DNA from: Muribaculaceae bacterium
Lineage (GTDB): Bacteria; Bacteroidota; Bacteroidia; Bacteroidales; Muribaculaceae
DNA length: 38,889 nucleotides
Direction: 5' to 3'
Assembly: GCA_029062005.1 (NCBI GenBank)
Contig: JAIDQZ010000018.1
Coordinates: 221,103-259,991, forward strand
In this document: in pieces, positions 15,585 through 24,717 of the stretch
Layout of the letters: each line of letters opens with the position of its first letter
Numbering within the stretch: the stretch's first letter is position 1
Made by a program: the position numbers and the translations under genes
The notes under the pieces: generated by a model
Told to the model about the DNA's origin: nothing
The model's database searches: none
What the model saw: the letters and a program-made list of their open reading frames with translations, nothing else

Positions 15585-16718
15585 ATGAAGACGATCTTAA
15601 AACTTATAGGAGGACTGTTTATAGGGGGATTAATTGGATTTCTGATAGGAGGACTCATAGTGGTTGCCTTTACCGACACCACTATGAGTGAATATATACA
15701 TAAGTATTATGAACTTGACATCTCAGAAGGAGTAGCGGTGTTTCTCGTCGCATTGCTGTCATTTATTATTTCGCTTGCAATATTGATTCCTGCGCATGAG
15801 CTCGGACATCTTGTATGCGGCCTGCTTACGGGCTATAAGTTTGTAAGTTTCCGGATCTTCAACTACACCTTGCTTAAAGAAGATGGAAAATTCCGGATAA
15901 AGAAATTCGCAGTGGCAGGAACAGGAGGTCAATGCCTGCTGACACCGCCTGATCTTCCTCTTGAAGATATTCCTACGGGGTGGTATAACTTCGGCGGAAT
16001 TCTTGCCAACATCATTCTCCTTCTGATTGCCCTACCCTTTTTCTTGTCAGACCTCAATCCTTTTGTGGCGGAGGCTCTCGGGATATTCATACTCACCGAC
16101 ATAATCATGATCCTTTTAAACGGAATCCCAATGCAGGCAGGAGGCGTGGGCAACGATGCTTACAATATGAAGCTGCTGAGGAAAAACATTCTAAGCAAAC
16201 AAGGGATCATCAATCAGCTTCGAGCCAACGCTCTCATACAGAATGGTGTGAGACCCAAAGACATGCCTGATGAATTTTTCCTGAATCCGGATGAGATAGA
16301 CTACAGAAATGCTCTTGAAGTGTCAATACCACTTATGTATTCAGGACGAGAGATCGACAGGATGGATTATGATGAAGCCTTGAGGCTGCTTGAATCATTA
16401 TATTCACACAAGGATGAAATAATGCCGCTATACGTCAAGGAGATAGAATGCGAACTCGCTTTCCTGTATCTACGGAAGGGCGATATAGAAAAAGCAGAAC
16501 TGCTTCTTGATAAGAATCTCAGGAAATATATAGACACCTACAGGAAGATGATGTCATCAAAAGAGCGTCTGACTGTGGCAATATCCTTATATCTTGAAAG
16601 GAACGAAGCAAAAGCCCGCAACATATACGACAGCTTCTATGCCCGCAAGAATGATTATCTGCTTCAAGGAGAGGTGAAAAGTGATTTAGCCCTGATTGAG
16701 GATATGTGGAAGGAATAA
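15585..16718 (+). CDS. M50-like intramembrane metalloprotease with C-terminal helical repeats
   Basis: A 377-residue membrane protein. Helices lie near residues 8-30 and 50-70, the second running into HELGH (71-75), the HExxH zinc site of M50/site-2-protease-like enzymes. The partner motif LNGIP (178-182) followed by Asp191 (GGVGND) resembles the NxxP...D third-ligand region. Two more hydrophobic helices lie at 138-153 and 164-178. Residues 235-377 are helical and TPR-like (EIECELAFLYLRKGDIEKAELLL), probably cytoplasmic. This architecture is known in Firmicutes and Bacteroidetes, without an assigned substrate. It is probably monocistronic with its own terminator at 16738. Activity is likely, as the metal ligands are intact. 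Confidence 0.82.
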   Translation: MKTILKLIGGLFIGGLIGFLIGGLIVVAFTDTTMSEYIHKYYELDISEGVAVFLVALLSFIISLAILIPAHELGHLVCGLLTGYKFVSFRIFNYTLLKEDGKFRIKKFAVAGTGGQCLLTPPDLPLEDIPTGWYNFGGILANIILLLIALPFFLSDLNPFVAEALGIFILTDIIMILLNGIPMQAGGVGNDAYNMKLLRKNILSKQGIINQLRANALIQNGVRPKDMPDEFFLNPDEIDYRNALEVSIPLMYSGREIDRMDYDEALRLLESLYSHKDEIMPLYVKEIECELAFLYLRKGDIEKAELLLDKNLRKYIDTYRKMMSSKERLTVAISLYLERNEAKARNIYDSFYARKNDYLLQGEVKSDLALIEDMWKE

Positions 16719-16737
16719 ATTTTAATTTTTTAACACT

Positions 16738-16772
16738 TCAGGGATGTCGGAAAGCGACAACCCCTGATTTTT
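16738..16772 (+). terminator. Intrinsic terminator behind the M50-like gene
   Basis: Stem TCAGGG-TGTCG paired with CGACA-CCCTGA, with a GAAAG loop and a small internal mismatch, followed by five T. It separates this gene from the efflux operon. Confidence 0.75.
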
Positions 16773-16834
16773 GCTTTCCACACTCAAAATAGCGGTATAC
16801 GCAGAGTTTTTTTTATCAATTTAATGATATGTAT

Positions 16835-16842
16835 TAACTTTG
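16835..16842 (+). promoter_or_regulatory. TAACTTTG -7 box of the efflux operon
   Basis: TAACTTTGC matches the Bacteroidetes -7 box, 20 bases before the tolC-like start at 16862. An 8-T run (16807-16814) occupies the expected -33 region. Confidence 0.6.
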
Positions 16843-16861
16843 CAAAAAACAAAATACAGCT

Positions 16862-18181
16862 ATGATAAAAAAACGCAGACTGCTTCCGCTATTCGCCGGG
16901 ATCACGATGTTCTCAAGCACATTGAATGCCAACGACAAGATCTGGACATTCGATGACTGTGTGGAATGGGCCACGACCAACAATACAGCTATCCGCAGAA
17001 CAATTCTCAATATCCAGACTGCCCGTCAGGACTATCTGTCGGCAAAAGACGCATGGCTGCCGACTGTAGGATTCACTACAAACCAGAGCCTTACAAATTA
17101 TCCGTCACCAGGTTCGGGAAGAAACGGAAACTCCTATGGCAGCACATACAATATCGGGGCATCGTGGACTGTCTGGGAAGGCAATGTAAGAAAATACCGT
17201 CAGGACTCAGCCAGGATTCTTGAACAGCAGCAGACACTTGCCGGAGACGATGTGGTGAAGACCCTTAAACTCGGCATTCTTGAGGCATATCTCAACATAA
17301 TGTACGCTGCGGAAACGGTGGCAATAGCCGAACAGACACTTGAGGTAAGCACAGCACAGGCTGAACGTGCCCTTAAACTGACGGAATCAGGCAGATCATC
17401 GCAGGTAGATTACGCCCAGATCGAAAGCCAGCGGGCTCAAGATGCTTACAACCTTACTCAGGCAAAAAGCAATTATGAAAGCGCTAAGATGGCACTGAAG
17501 AAAATCCTTGAGTTAGGAATAGACTACAACCTTCAGGTAGCTGACATATCTTTCCCTGACTCCGAGGTGCTCGCCCAGCTTCCTGACAGGATGGAAGTCT
17601 ACAATACCGCCGCATCATGGATCCCTACCATCAAAAGCAATGAACTGAGCAGGGAAATTTATGCAAACGATGTCAAGATAGCCAAAGCCGGCAATCTTCC
17701 CAACATTGCCCTTCAGGGGGGACTGAGCACAGGATACACTTCCGGAGGTTCCGGATGGACAAAACAGATGGGGCATAACTTCAATGAAAATCTCGGTGTC
17801 ACACTAAGCGTGCCTATCTATGACGGAAATTCCACAAAGAGGGCTGTCGCAAAGGCAAGGATAGCAGAACAAGAATACGACATAACAAAAAAGGAACTGC
17901 TCGACAATCTGTCTCAGACTATAGAAAGCCTTTATATAGACGCCACCAACGCACAGGCAAGATACAATGCCGGAATCTCGCAACTTAACGCTATGAAACT
18001 TACCGACGATCTTGTCAACCGTCAGTTTGAACTCGGCTATGTAAATCCGCTTGATCTCCTAACCGCCCACAATAATCTGCTCAACGCACGTCTTGAGCTC
18101 CTGCAGTGCAAATACATGGCAATTCTTGCTGAAAAGACCATAAATTATTATGCCACTCAGGAAGTGGAAATAAACAATTAG
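16862..18181 (+). CDS. TolC-family outer-membrane efflux protein
   Basis: A 439-residue outer-membrane channel for a tripartite exporter. A signal peptide of about 23 residues (cut after TLNA) leads into two repeated OEP domains of long helices, each with strand pairs that build the trimeric barrel. These are recognisable by WTFDDCVEWATTNN near the start, SGRSSQVDYAQIESQ mid-protein and the second-repeat sequence LGYVNPLDLLTAHNNLL near the end. Length is normal. It begins the operon tolC-macA-macB ATPase-macB permease-kinase-regulator, all on plus with short gaps (45 bases to the next gene). Substrate unknown. Confidence 0.94.
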   Translation: MIKKRRLLPLFAGITMFSSTLNANDKIWTFDDCVEWATTNNTAIRRTILNIQTARQDYLSAKDAWLPTVGFTTNQSLTNYPSPGSGRNGNSYGSTYNIGASWTVWEGNVRKYRQDSARILEQQQTLAGDDVVKTLKLGILEAYLNIMYAAETVAIAEQTLEVSTAQAERALKLTESGRSSQVDYAQIESQRAQDAYNLTQAKSNYESAKMALKKILELGIDYNLQVADISFPDSEVLAQLPDRMEVYNTAASWIPTIKSNELSREIYANDVKIAKAGNLPNIALQGGLSTGYTSGGSGWTKQMGHNFNENLGVTLSVPIYDGNSTKRAVAKARIAEQEYDITKKELLDNLSQTIESLYIDATNAQARYNAGISQLNAMKLTDDLVNRQFELGYVNPLDLLTAHNNLLNARLELLQCKYMAILAEKTINYYATQEVEINN

Positions 18182-18226
18182 AAGTGGTAACGATCAATTA
18201 AATGTAAATTCATAAACTACAGAATA

Positions 18227-19384
18227 ATGAAAAACCGATTACTTCCGGCTGCCATTCTACTGGCAGTCACCGCCTGCTCAGAAAAGACATCTTTCGAGCT
18301 GGATACTTATACTGTAGAGCCGACCTCTCTCTCAGAGGTTGTCACCGCCACCGGAACTATGGAGTCTGTGACTTCGGTAGATGTGGGTACGCAGGTGACC
18401 GGCATAATCAGCAGCCTTTATGTTGATTTCAACGACCAGGTCACGAAAGGACAGTTGATTGCGGAAATAGACAAGACTGTACTACAGAGCGAGCTTCAGA
18501 GCGCCGACGCCACCCTTGCATCGGCAAAGGTGACTTATGAGTACACCAAGAAGAACTATGAGAGGGACTTGACGCTGCATGCAGAGAAACTTATATCCGA
18601 CTATGAGTTCCAGACTTCGAAAAAAGATTATGAAGTGGCGAAGATGGCTTATGAAAAGGGACAGGCAGACCGGGTGAGAGCTGCAAAAAATCTCACTTAT
18701 GCTGAAATCACCTCTCCTATCGACGGTATCGTAGTGTCGAGGGAAGTCGAGGTAGGTCAGACCGTGGTATCCAACATGAGCGTGGCGAGTCTATATGTCA
18801 TCGCCGACCTTGACCACATGCAGGTGGTAGGAGCGGTAGATGAGGCAGACATAGGTCAGGTGAAGGTGGGTCAGCACGTGACATTCACAGTTGATGCCTA
18901 TCCCGACGATACTTTCTCGGGAACCGTCACACAGGTCAGGATCAATCCGACGACTACAAACAATGTGGTGACTTACGAAGTGATAGTGTCAACCACCAAT
19001 CCCGAGCATAAACTTCTTCCGGGAATGACCGCCAACCTTTCGATCTATACACTTGAGCTTGAAGATGCTACGGCTGTTCCGCTGAAAGCACTGAAATTCG
19101 AACCTATTTCTGACGACAACGGAGCTGACCTTCCGCAACCGCAACCACTGAAAGATGCTACCCGCTATTCAGTCTGGGTGGTTCGCGACAATAAGCTGAT
19201 AGAGACAGCAGTGGAACTCGGCATGAAAAACAGCGTCTATCAGCAGATAACATCCGGACTTAAAAAAGGGGATAAGGTCGCCCTTCAATATGAAGAAAAA
19301 CGCCCGGGAAACAAAGAGCCGAAAGCACAGGAGAACCCATTCATGCCAAAGCCACCGGGTGCAAACAGAAATAAGGGAAAATAA
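18227..19384 (+). CDS. macA: MacA/HlyD-like periplasmic adaptor (lipoprotein)
   Basis: A 385-residue membrane-fusion protein linking the MacB-type transporter to TolC. The N-terminus has a lipobox-like AVTAC (Cys about 17), so it is probably a lipoprotein. The order is typical: a biotinyl-lipoyl half-motif (VGTQVTGIISSLYVDFNDQVTKGQ), a long alpha-hairpin (residues 85-150), the second lipoyl half (ITSPIDGIVVSREVEVGQTV), a beta-barrel domain, and a C-terminal membrane-proximal domain. The last 25 residues are a Pro/Lys-rich tail. The TAA overlaps the next ATG by one base (TAATG), indicating coupling. The gene symbol follows family resemblance only. Confidence 0.92.
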   Translation: MKNRLLPAAILLAVTACSEKTSFELDTYTVEPTSLSEVVTATGTMESVTSVDVGTQVTGIISSLYVDFNDQVTKGQLIAEIDKTVLQSELQSADATLASAKVTYEYTKKNYERDLTLHAEKLISDYEFQTSKKDYEVAKMAYEKGQADRVRAAKNLTYAEITSPIDGIVVSREVEVGQTVVSNMSVASLYVIADLDHMQVVGAVDEADIGQVKVGQHVTFTVDAYPDDTFSGTVTQVRINPTTTNNVVTYEVIVSTTNPEHKLLPGMTANLSIYTLELEDATAVPLKALKFEPISDDNGADLPQPQPLKDATRYSVWVVRDNKLIETAVELGMKNSVYQQITSGLKKGDKVALQYEEKRPGNKEPKAQENPFMPKPPGANRNKGK

Positions 19385-20130
19385 TGGCTAAAGAGATAAT
19401 AAAAATAGAGAACCTGAAGCGCTACTTCAAGGTCGGAGATGAGACAGTGAAGGCTTTGCGTGGAGTATCATTCTCCATATATGAAGGGGAATTCGTTACA
19501 ATCATGGGTACTTCAGGCTCAGGAAAGTCCACTCTCCTGAACACGCTCGGATGCCTCGACACCCCCACGTCTGGAGAATACTATCTTGACGGAATCGCTG
19601 TGAAGGGAATGGGCAAGAACGAACGTGCAAGGATAAGAAACCGCAAGATCGGATTCATATTCCAGAATTACAATCTCCTTCCCAAGACCACGGCTCTTGA
19701 AAACGTGGAGCTACCCTTGCTCTACAACTCTTCGGTGAGTGCAAAGGAACGGACGGAGAGAGCGGAGAGATGCCTTCGTGAAGTAGGTCTGGGCGAAAGG
19801 ATATATCATAAGAGCAACCAGATGTCGGGAGGGCAGCAGCAACGTGTGGCAATAGCGAGAGCACTCGTCAACAACCCTGTCATAATACTTGCCGACGAAG
19901 CTACCGGAAACCTTGACACGAGAACATCATTCTCCATCCTCACCCTCTTTCAGCGTCTGCACCGAGAAGGAAAGACAATAATATTTGTAACGCATAATCC
20001 GGAACTGGCTCTATATTCATCACGCAACATCATGCTTCGCGACGGCAGGATCGTAAGCGACGAATACAATAATGAAATAAAATCGGCTGAGGAAGTCTAC
20101 AGAAACCTTCCGGTAGACACAGAACAATAA
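19384..20130 (+). CDS. MacB-type ABC transporter ATPase
   Basis: A 248-residue nucleotide-binding subunit of the MacB/LolD class. Walker [10 protein letters not shown] (42-50), signature [15 protein letters not shown] and Walker [13 protein letters not shown] are intact, with His switch VTHNPE. In E. coli MacB the ATPase is fused to the permease; in Bacteroidetes, as here, they are separate adjacent genes. It overlaps macA by one base and lies 21 bases before the permease gene. It couples ATP hydrolysis to extrusion of a peptide, macrolide-like or other compound from the periplasm. Confidence 0.95.
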   Translation: MAKEIIKIENLKRYFKVGDETVKALRGVSFSIYEGEFVTIMGTSGSGKSTLLNTLGCLDTPTSGEYYLDGIAVKGMGKNERARIRNRKIGFIFQNYNLLPKTTALENVELPLLYNSSVSAKERTERAERCLREVGLGERIYHKSNQMSGGQQQRVAIARALVNNPVIILADEATGNLDTRTSFSILTLFQRLHREGKTIIFVTHNPELALYSSRNIMLRDGRIVSDEYNNEIKSAEEVYRNLPVDTEQ

Positions 20131-20151
20131 CCCCTCTCATTCCTCTACAAC

Positions 20152-21372
20152 ATGAATATATCAAGTCTTTCAAAAATAGCGATAAAGGCTCTCGGCAACA
20201 ATAAGATGCGTTGCTTCCTCACGATGCTCGGCGTGATCATAGGAGTAGGAGCAGTAATCGCGATGCTCGCCATAGGTCAGGGATCGAAAAACTCAATAAA
20301 GGCACAGATCTCCGAGATGGGCAGCAACATGATAATGATCATGCCGGGAGCTGAGCGACGTGGCGGTGTGCGCCAGAGCAGCGACGACATGCAGACATTG
20401 AAGCCGGCGGACTATGACGCCATCGTGAATCAGGCTACAACTATAGCCAACATAACCCCGATGGTTTCCTCTTCAGGTCAATGGGTCAACGGCAACAACA
20501 ACTATCCTTCCCAGGCTCAAGGAGTCAACACTCAGTTTCTCGACATTCGCCAAAGAAAGGTGTCGGAAGGCGAGATGTTTACTGAAGCTGACGTAAAGTC
20601 TGCAGCCAAGGTCTGCGTACTCGGCAAGACACTTGTAGACAATCTCTTTCCCGACGGTACAGACCCATTGGGTAAAGTGGTGAGATTCGGCTCGATTCCC
20701 CTGACAGTGATCGGTGTGCTTGACGAAAAAGGCTACAACACCATGGGACAGGATCAGGACGACCTCGCACTCGTGCCTTACACAACAGTTATGAAACGCA
20801 TGCTTGCCGTAGACTACATACAGGGTCTTCAGGCATCAGCAATCGATGAAAACAAGACTGAAGAGACCATCAATGAAATTACGGAAATACTTCGCGCAAA
20901 CCATAAGCTACGGCCTGAACAAGAAGATAATTTCACTATACGATCCATGCAGGAGCTTGCCGAGATGATCTCGTCAACGTCTTCGATGATGACTGTGCTT
21001 CTTGCCGCCGTAGCCGGCATCTCTCTGCTCGTAGGGGGCATCGGCATCATGAACATCATGATTGTCAGCGTCACGGAACGAACACGTGAGATAGGACTGC
21101 GAATGAGTATCGGAGCCACCGGACGCGACATAATGACCCAGTTTCTGATCGAAGCAATCATAATATCCGTGACGGGAGGTGTGCTTGGTATCATTCTCGG
21201 CGGACTGGCGACATGGCTGATAAAGATTTTTGCAAACTGGCCTGTCCAGATAGATCCTTCATCCGTGGTGCTGTCGTTTGCAGTCTGCACCGTCATCGGA
21301 GTGATATTCGGCTTCTATCCGGCAGCAAAGGCTTCCAATCTTGATCCGATAGAGGCAATCAGATATGAATAA
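20152..21372 (+). CDS. MacB-type ABC transporter permease (FtsX/MacB fold)
   Basis: A 406-residue permease with the MacB topology: one N-terminal helix (LTMLGVIIGVGAVIAMLAIGQG), a large periplasmic MacB-PCD domain (about 45-265) and three C-terminal helices in the FtsX domain. The FtsX-like landmark GGIGIMNIMIVSVTERTREIGLR follows directly on the second helix, and it ends in ASNLDPIEAIRYE, a signature of this family. With the neighbouring ATPase, adaptor and TolC it makes a complete tripartite pump. The substrate cannot be inferred. Confidence 0.95.
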   Translation: MNISSLSKIAIKALGNNKMRCFLTMLGVIIGVGAVIAMLAIGQGSKNSIKAQISEMGSNMIMIMPGAERRGGVRQSSDDMQTLKPADYDAIVNQATTIANITPMVSSSGQWVNGNNNYPSQAQGVNTQFLDIRQRKVSEGEMFTEADVKSAAKVCVLGKTLVDNLFPDGTDPLGKVVRFGSIPLTVIGVLDEKGYNTMGQDQDDLALVPYTTVMKRMLAVDYIQGLQASAIDENKTEETINEITEILRANHKLRPEQEDNFTIRSMQELAEMISSTSSMMTVLLAAVAGISLLVGGIGIMNIMIVSVTERTREIGLRMSIGATGRDIMTQFLIEAIIISVTGGVLGIILGGLATWLIKIFANWPVQIDPSSVVLSFAVCTVIGVIFGFYPAAKASNLDPIEAIRYE

Positions 21373-21403
21373 ATAGCAATACTCAACGATTCCACATACA
21401 TAT

Positions 21404-22489
21404 ATGAATTCTACAGGTAAGAATGGCAAGGCGGGGACGGCGGCAGTGATTCTGCTGGCGTTCCTGCTTTTTTATTTCCCCTCGATGCTGGCACTTCTTT
21501 CCAAAGACAGTGAGCCGAAAGACATGACTATATTCAATATCCTGATTGCCACCTGCTATACCGGGATATTCTGTGTGAATTACTTTCTGATCGTACCCAA
21601 AATTCTTTTCGGAAAGGATAACAAGGTCCTATTTTTTATCATCAACCTTATTCTTGTAATATGCTTGTGTTCTCTGCTTCCGCTTTGGTTCGAGACACAC
21701 GGAGGCATGCCCAGACCAAGACATCTTCAAAATATACCTTTGACTGCAGGACAGCTTTTCATGGGATATATCAGGTTTATCATAAGAGACGGAGTGATGA
21801 TGGTGTTATCGATAGCACTTGCATATGCACTGTGTCTTTCCAAAGCCCGCGAGGAAATGAGGAGACGTGTGCTTGAACTTGAGGCAGAGAGGAGAAACAC
21901 TGAACTGATGAGCCTTAAGGCACAGTTAAATCCACACTTCCTTTTTAATTCATTAAATAATATATACGCACTTATCGCCATTGATGCGGATAAAGCACAA
22001 CAGGCGCTTCATGAACTAAGCAACATGCTACGGTTCATGATCTATGACTCGGAAGCCGAAACTGTAAGCCTGTCAAAAGAAATGCAGTTCATCAGTGATT
22101 ATTCCCGACTGATGAGCCTGCGTCTAAATCCTTCGGTAAGGCTGACATGTGATCTTCCGGTGATACACGACAATTCTATGAAAATAGCCCCTTTACTGAT
22201 TCTGACACTTGTGGAAAACGCATTCAAGCATGTTGCAATCACAGAAAACACAGGAATGATAGAAATCAAAATCTTTTTTGATAACTCATGGCTGTGCTGC
22301 ACTGTCAGAAACACATGCAGCAATGACCGGACCGGGAACCTTGAGAAAGGCACTTCAGGAGTAGGACTGACGAACATGGAAAAGCAACTTGAACTCATAT
22401 ACCCTGACGCATATAGCTTCAAGACAACAAAAAAAAACCACGTTTTCATGGCTGATTTAAAGATAAAGACATCTGCGCTTGTAAATTAG
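21404..22489 (+). CDS. LytS/YehU-type sensor histidine kinase
   Basis: A 361-residue kinase of the His_kinase (LytS/YpdA) family. Four hydrophobic helices (about 12-33, 44-66, 74-96, 124-145) form a sensor with no large extracytoplasmic domain, followed by a short coiled coil and the phospho-acceptor site LKAQLNPHFLFNSLNN (His178). The catalytic domain shows the N-box LVENAFKHV and the G-box GVGLTNMEKQLELIY. It follows the pump permease by 31 bases and precedes its LytTR partner by 35. Co-expression suggests it controls, or senses the load on, the pump; that is inference. Confidence 0.94.
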   Translation: MNSTGKNGKAGTAAVILLAFLLFYFPSMLALLSKDSEPKDMTIFNILIATCYTGIFCVNYFLIVPKILFGKDNKVLFFIINLILVICLCSLLPLWFETHGGMPRPRHLQNIPLTAGQLFMGYIRFIIRDGVMMVLSIALAYALCLSKAREEMRRRVLELEAERRNTELMSLKAQLNPHFLFNSLNNIYALIAIDADKAQQALHELSNMLRFMIYDSEAETVSLSKEMQFISDYSRLMSLRLNPSVRLTCDLPVIHDNSMKIAPLLILTLVENAFKHVAITENTGMIEIKIFFDNSWLCCTVRNTCSNDRTGNLEKGTSGVGLTNMEKQLELIYPDAYSFKTTKKNHVFMADLKIKTSALVN

Positions 22490-22524
22490 ACACAATCTGC
22501 GATAATTTCTGACGTTAGATAAAT

Positions 22525-23244
22525 ATGGGAAAAATACTGAAGTGCATAGTGATTGACGACGAGCCTCTCGCCCGCGGGTTATTGAAGGCGTATGTTGAGA
22601 AAACACCTTCGCTTGAACTTTTAGGATGCTACGAATCAGCGGCTGATGCAGTAAGGATAGTTATGGATGGAATAGCCGACCTCATTTTTCTCGACATCAA
22701 CATGCCGATGCTCAACGGTATCGATTTCGCCACTATTGTACCAACCTGCACAAAAATTATCTTTGTCACCGCTTATGACAGCTATGCCATGCAGGGATTC
22801 AGAGTCAACGCGCTCGACTATCTGCTAAAGCCCGTAAGTTATTCCGATTTCTTAAAATCAGTAGGCAGGGCAATTGAATGGAAATCAATGAAAGACGCAT
22901 ATACATCAAGCCATAATCATGACAAGACCTCGCCAAGCATGATCACGATAAAAGTCAAAAATCAACTCGTTCAGATGAGGCTTGATTCAATCGAGTATAT
23001 CGAAGCAAGAAACGACCGAGTGATTTTATTCAGAAAAGGCTGCGATCCTCTCCCTTCATTGATGACACTAAGAGAAATTGAAGAAATGCTTCCCTCCGAC
23101 ACTTTCATGAGAGTACACCGCTCGTTTATCGTTAACATTCCTCTCGTGGAAATAGTCGAACGAAACAGGATTGTATTTGGCAAGAATTATGTGCCCATAT
23201 CTGATAACCGGAGGGAAGAATTTCTGTCAAGGCTCGGGAAATGA
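22525..23244 (+). CDS. LytTR-family response regulator
   Basis: A 239-residue regulator with receiver domain 1-120: acidic DDEP (11-14), phospho-acceptor Asp57 in FLDINM, switch Thr in VTAYDS and Lys in LKPVS. A linker (about 125-140) leads to a LytTR DNA-binding domain at about 143-239 (MRLDSIEYIEARNDRV, FMRVHRSFIVN). LytTR proteins bind paired direct repeats upstream of targets. None was confidently found before the pump operon, but the motif is degenerate. It is the last gene of the efflux operon. Confidence 0.95.
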   Translation: MGKILKCIVIDDEPLARGLLKAYVEKTPSLELLGCYESAADAVRIVMDGIADLIFLDINMPMLNGIDFATIVPTCTKIIFVTAYDSYAMQGFRVNALDYLLKPVSYSDFLKSVGRAIEWKSMKDAYTSSHNHDKTSPSMITIKVKNQLVQMRLDSIEYIEARNDRVILFRKGCDPLPSLMTLREIEEMLPSDTFMRVHRSFIVNIPLVEIVERNRIVFGKNYVPISDNRREEFLSRLGK

Positions 23245-23338
23245 CTTATGCTCCGACTCAAACATTTTAAGCGCTCTTTCGTTATATTAGTGTTAATGAA
23301 ATAAAATCTAAACCGAATAAACGAAAGGGAAATTTACT

Positions 23339-24061
23339 ATGATGAACATCACAATCTGGAGCGACTTTGCGTGTCCGTACTGCTATATTGGCGAGACACG
23401 TCTTGAAAAAGCAATTGAAGAACTCGGCATGACCGACAGCGTGACAATAGACTACCGGGCATTCGAACTTGATCCCACAGCCCCTAAGGAAGTCACCGGA
23501 CCTACTTCGGAAAGATTCGCCATGAAATATCGGCTCAGTGTACCTCAGGCAATACAACAGATTGAGCAGATATCGTCGCTCGGCAGGGAACTCGGCATTG
23601 ATTTCAAATATGCAAGCACACTCTACAGCAACACGTTTGACGCTCATCGCCTGATGAAACTTGCAGAAAACAAGTACGATCATGCTACAGTACAGAAACT
23701 CAACAATCTTCTCTTTGATGCGTACTTCACAAAAAATCTTGTATTGTCCGATCACAAAGTGCTTGAAGCCGTAGCTAAGGAAGCGGGAATGGATGAAAGT
23801 GAAGTGAAGGGTGTTCTTGAAAGCGACAAGTATGCCGATGACGTTCGTTTTGATGAGCGTGAGGCGCAGATGCGTGGAGTGCGTGGAGTACCATATATGG
23901 TTTTCAACGGCGAATTTGCTGTTCCGGGAGCCATGTCGGTCGATGGCATGAAATCCGCCCTTGAAAGGGCTCAGAGAAGAATAGATGATGCCGGAAAAGC
24001 TGACCAAGAAGGCACTGAGCGTCCGCATGTATGCGGTCCTGACGGATGCAGGCTTGTGTAA
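23339..24061 (+). CDS. DsbA-family oxidoreductase, FrnE-like
   Basis: A 240-residue cytoplasmic thioredoxin-fold protein of the FrnE/2-hydroxychromene-2-carboxylate isomerase-related group. It has an active-site CPYC (residues 12-15) after the WSDFACPYCYIGE strand and the family's cis-Pro region GVRGVPYMVFNGEF. There is no signal peptide, as usual for FrnE. It has a double ATG start (23339 or 23342). A C-terminal tail ends with CGPDGC, a second Cys pair often seen in FrnE proteins. It is 21 bases before the MBL-fold gene, so these may form an operon. A long minus-strand open frame across this gene is a codon-bias shadow. Confidence 0.92.
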   Translation: MMNITIWSDFACPYCYIGETRLEKAIEELGMTDSVTIDYRAFELDPTAPKEVTGPTSERFAMKYRLSVPQAIQQIEQISSLGRELGIDFKYASTLYSNTFDAHRLMKLAENKYDHATVQKLNNLLFDAYFTKNLVLSDHKVLEAVAKEAGMDESEVKGVLESDKYADDVRFDEREAQMRGVRGVPYMVFNGEFAVPGAMSVDGMKSALERAQRRIDDAGKADQEGTERPHVCGPDGCRLV

Positions 24062-24082
24062 TGTTATTTATGTAATAAGCTT

Positions 24083-24712
24083 ATGGTACGAGAACTTCAA
24101 GTACAAGGCGTTTTTGCCGAAAATACTTATTTCTATATTGATCATCATACAAAATCCGGATTCCTGATCGATCCTGGTGCACAGCCGGGATTGATATTCG
24201 ATACCATCCGACAGAATGGATGGACAATCGAAAAGATATTGCTTACTCATGGACACTTCGACCACATGGGAGCTGCAGAAATACTCAGGGAAAAACTGAT
24301 TGCCCCCATATATATATATCCGGAAGACGCAAAATACCTGAGAGATCCATATTTGAATCTCAGCGGGAATTCAGGACATCCTGTAATTGTGTCACATTAT
24401 GAGGAACTATATGACGGAGAAATAATAAGGCTCAAGGCAAATTCCGGCTTTTATCTGAAAGTGATTCATACACCCGGACACACTCCGGGTTCCGTAACGT
24501 TTTATTCACCTGAAGAGGGGGTTGCTTTTGTTGGAGATACTCTCTATCAGCATGGACCCGGACTTACACACTTCCCCGGAGGCAACCGCAGAGATATCGA
24601 AAACTCAATCATAGCCAAAATTCTTTCTCTCCCTGAAAATACAGTCCTTCTGTCGGGACACTCCTCTCCCATCACTGTAGCACAAGAGCGGCAGTTGCTG
24701 CTTAAGGAATAA
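24083..24712 (+). CDS. MBL-fold metallohydrolase, glyoxalase II-like
   Basis: A 209-residue metallo-beta-lactamase-fold hydrolase. The metal-binding HxHxDH motif is THGHFDH (56-61), with further ligands in HTPGHTPGS, FVGDTLYQ and LSGHSSP. It resembles the small glyoxalase II-like or YcbL-type hydrolases that act on thioesters. No signal peptide, cytoplasmic. It lies behind the FrnE-like gene and meets the minus-strand helical gene end to end with a 5-base gap. Confidence 0.92.
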   Translation: MVRELQVQGVFAENTYFYIDHHTKSGFLIDPGAQPGLIFDTIRQNGWTIEKILLTHGHFDHMGAAEILREKLIAPIYIYPEDAKYLRDPYLNLSGNSGHPVIVSHYEELYDGEIIRLKANSGFYLKVIHTPGHTPGSVTFYSPEEGVAFVGDTLYQHGPGLTHFPGGNRRDIENSIIAKILSLPENTVLLSGHSSPITVAQERQLLLKE

Positions 24713-24717
24713 GGAAG

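Noticed and set aside
23282..24028. 248-codon minus-strand open frame
   Set aside because: It lies antisense to the FrnE-like gene, which has CPYC and a full DsbA fold; the opposite frame has no recognisable domain and follows from codon bias.
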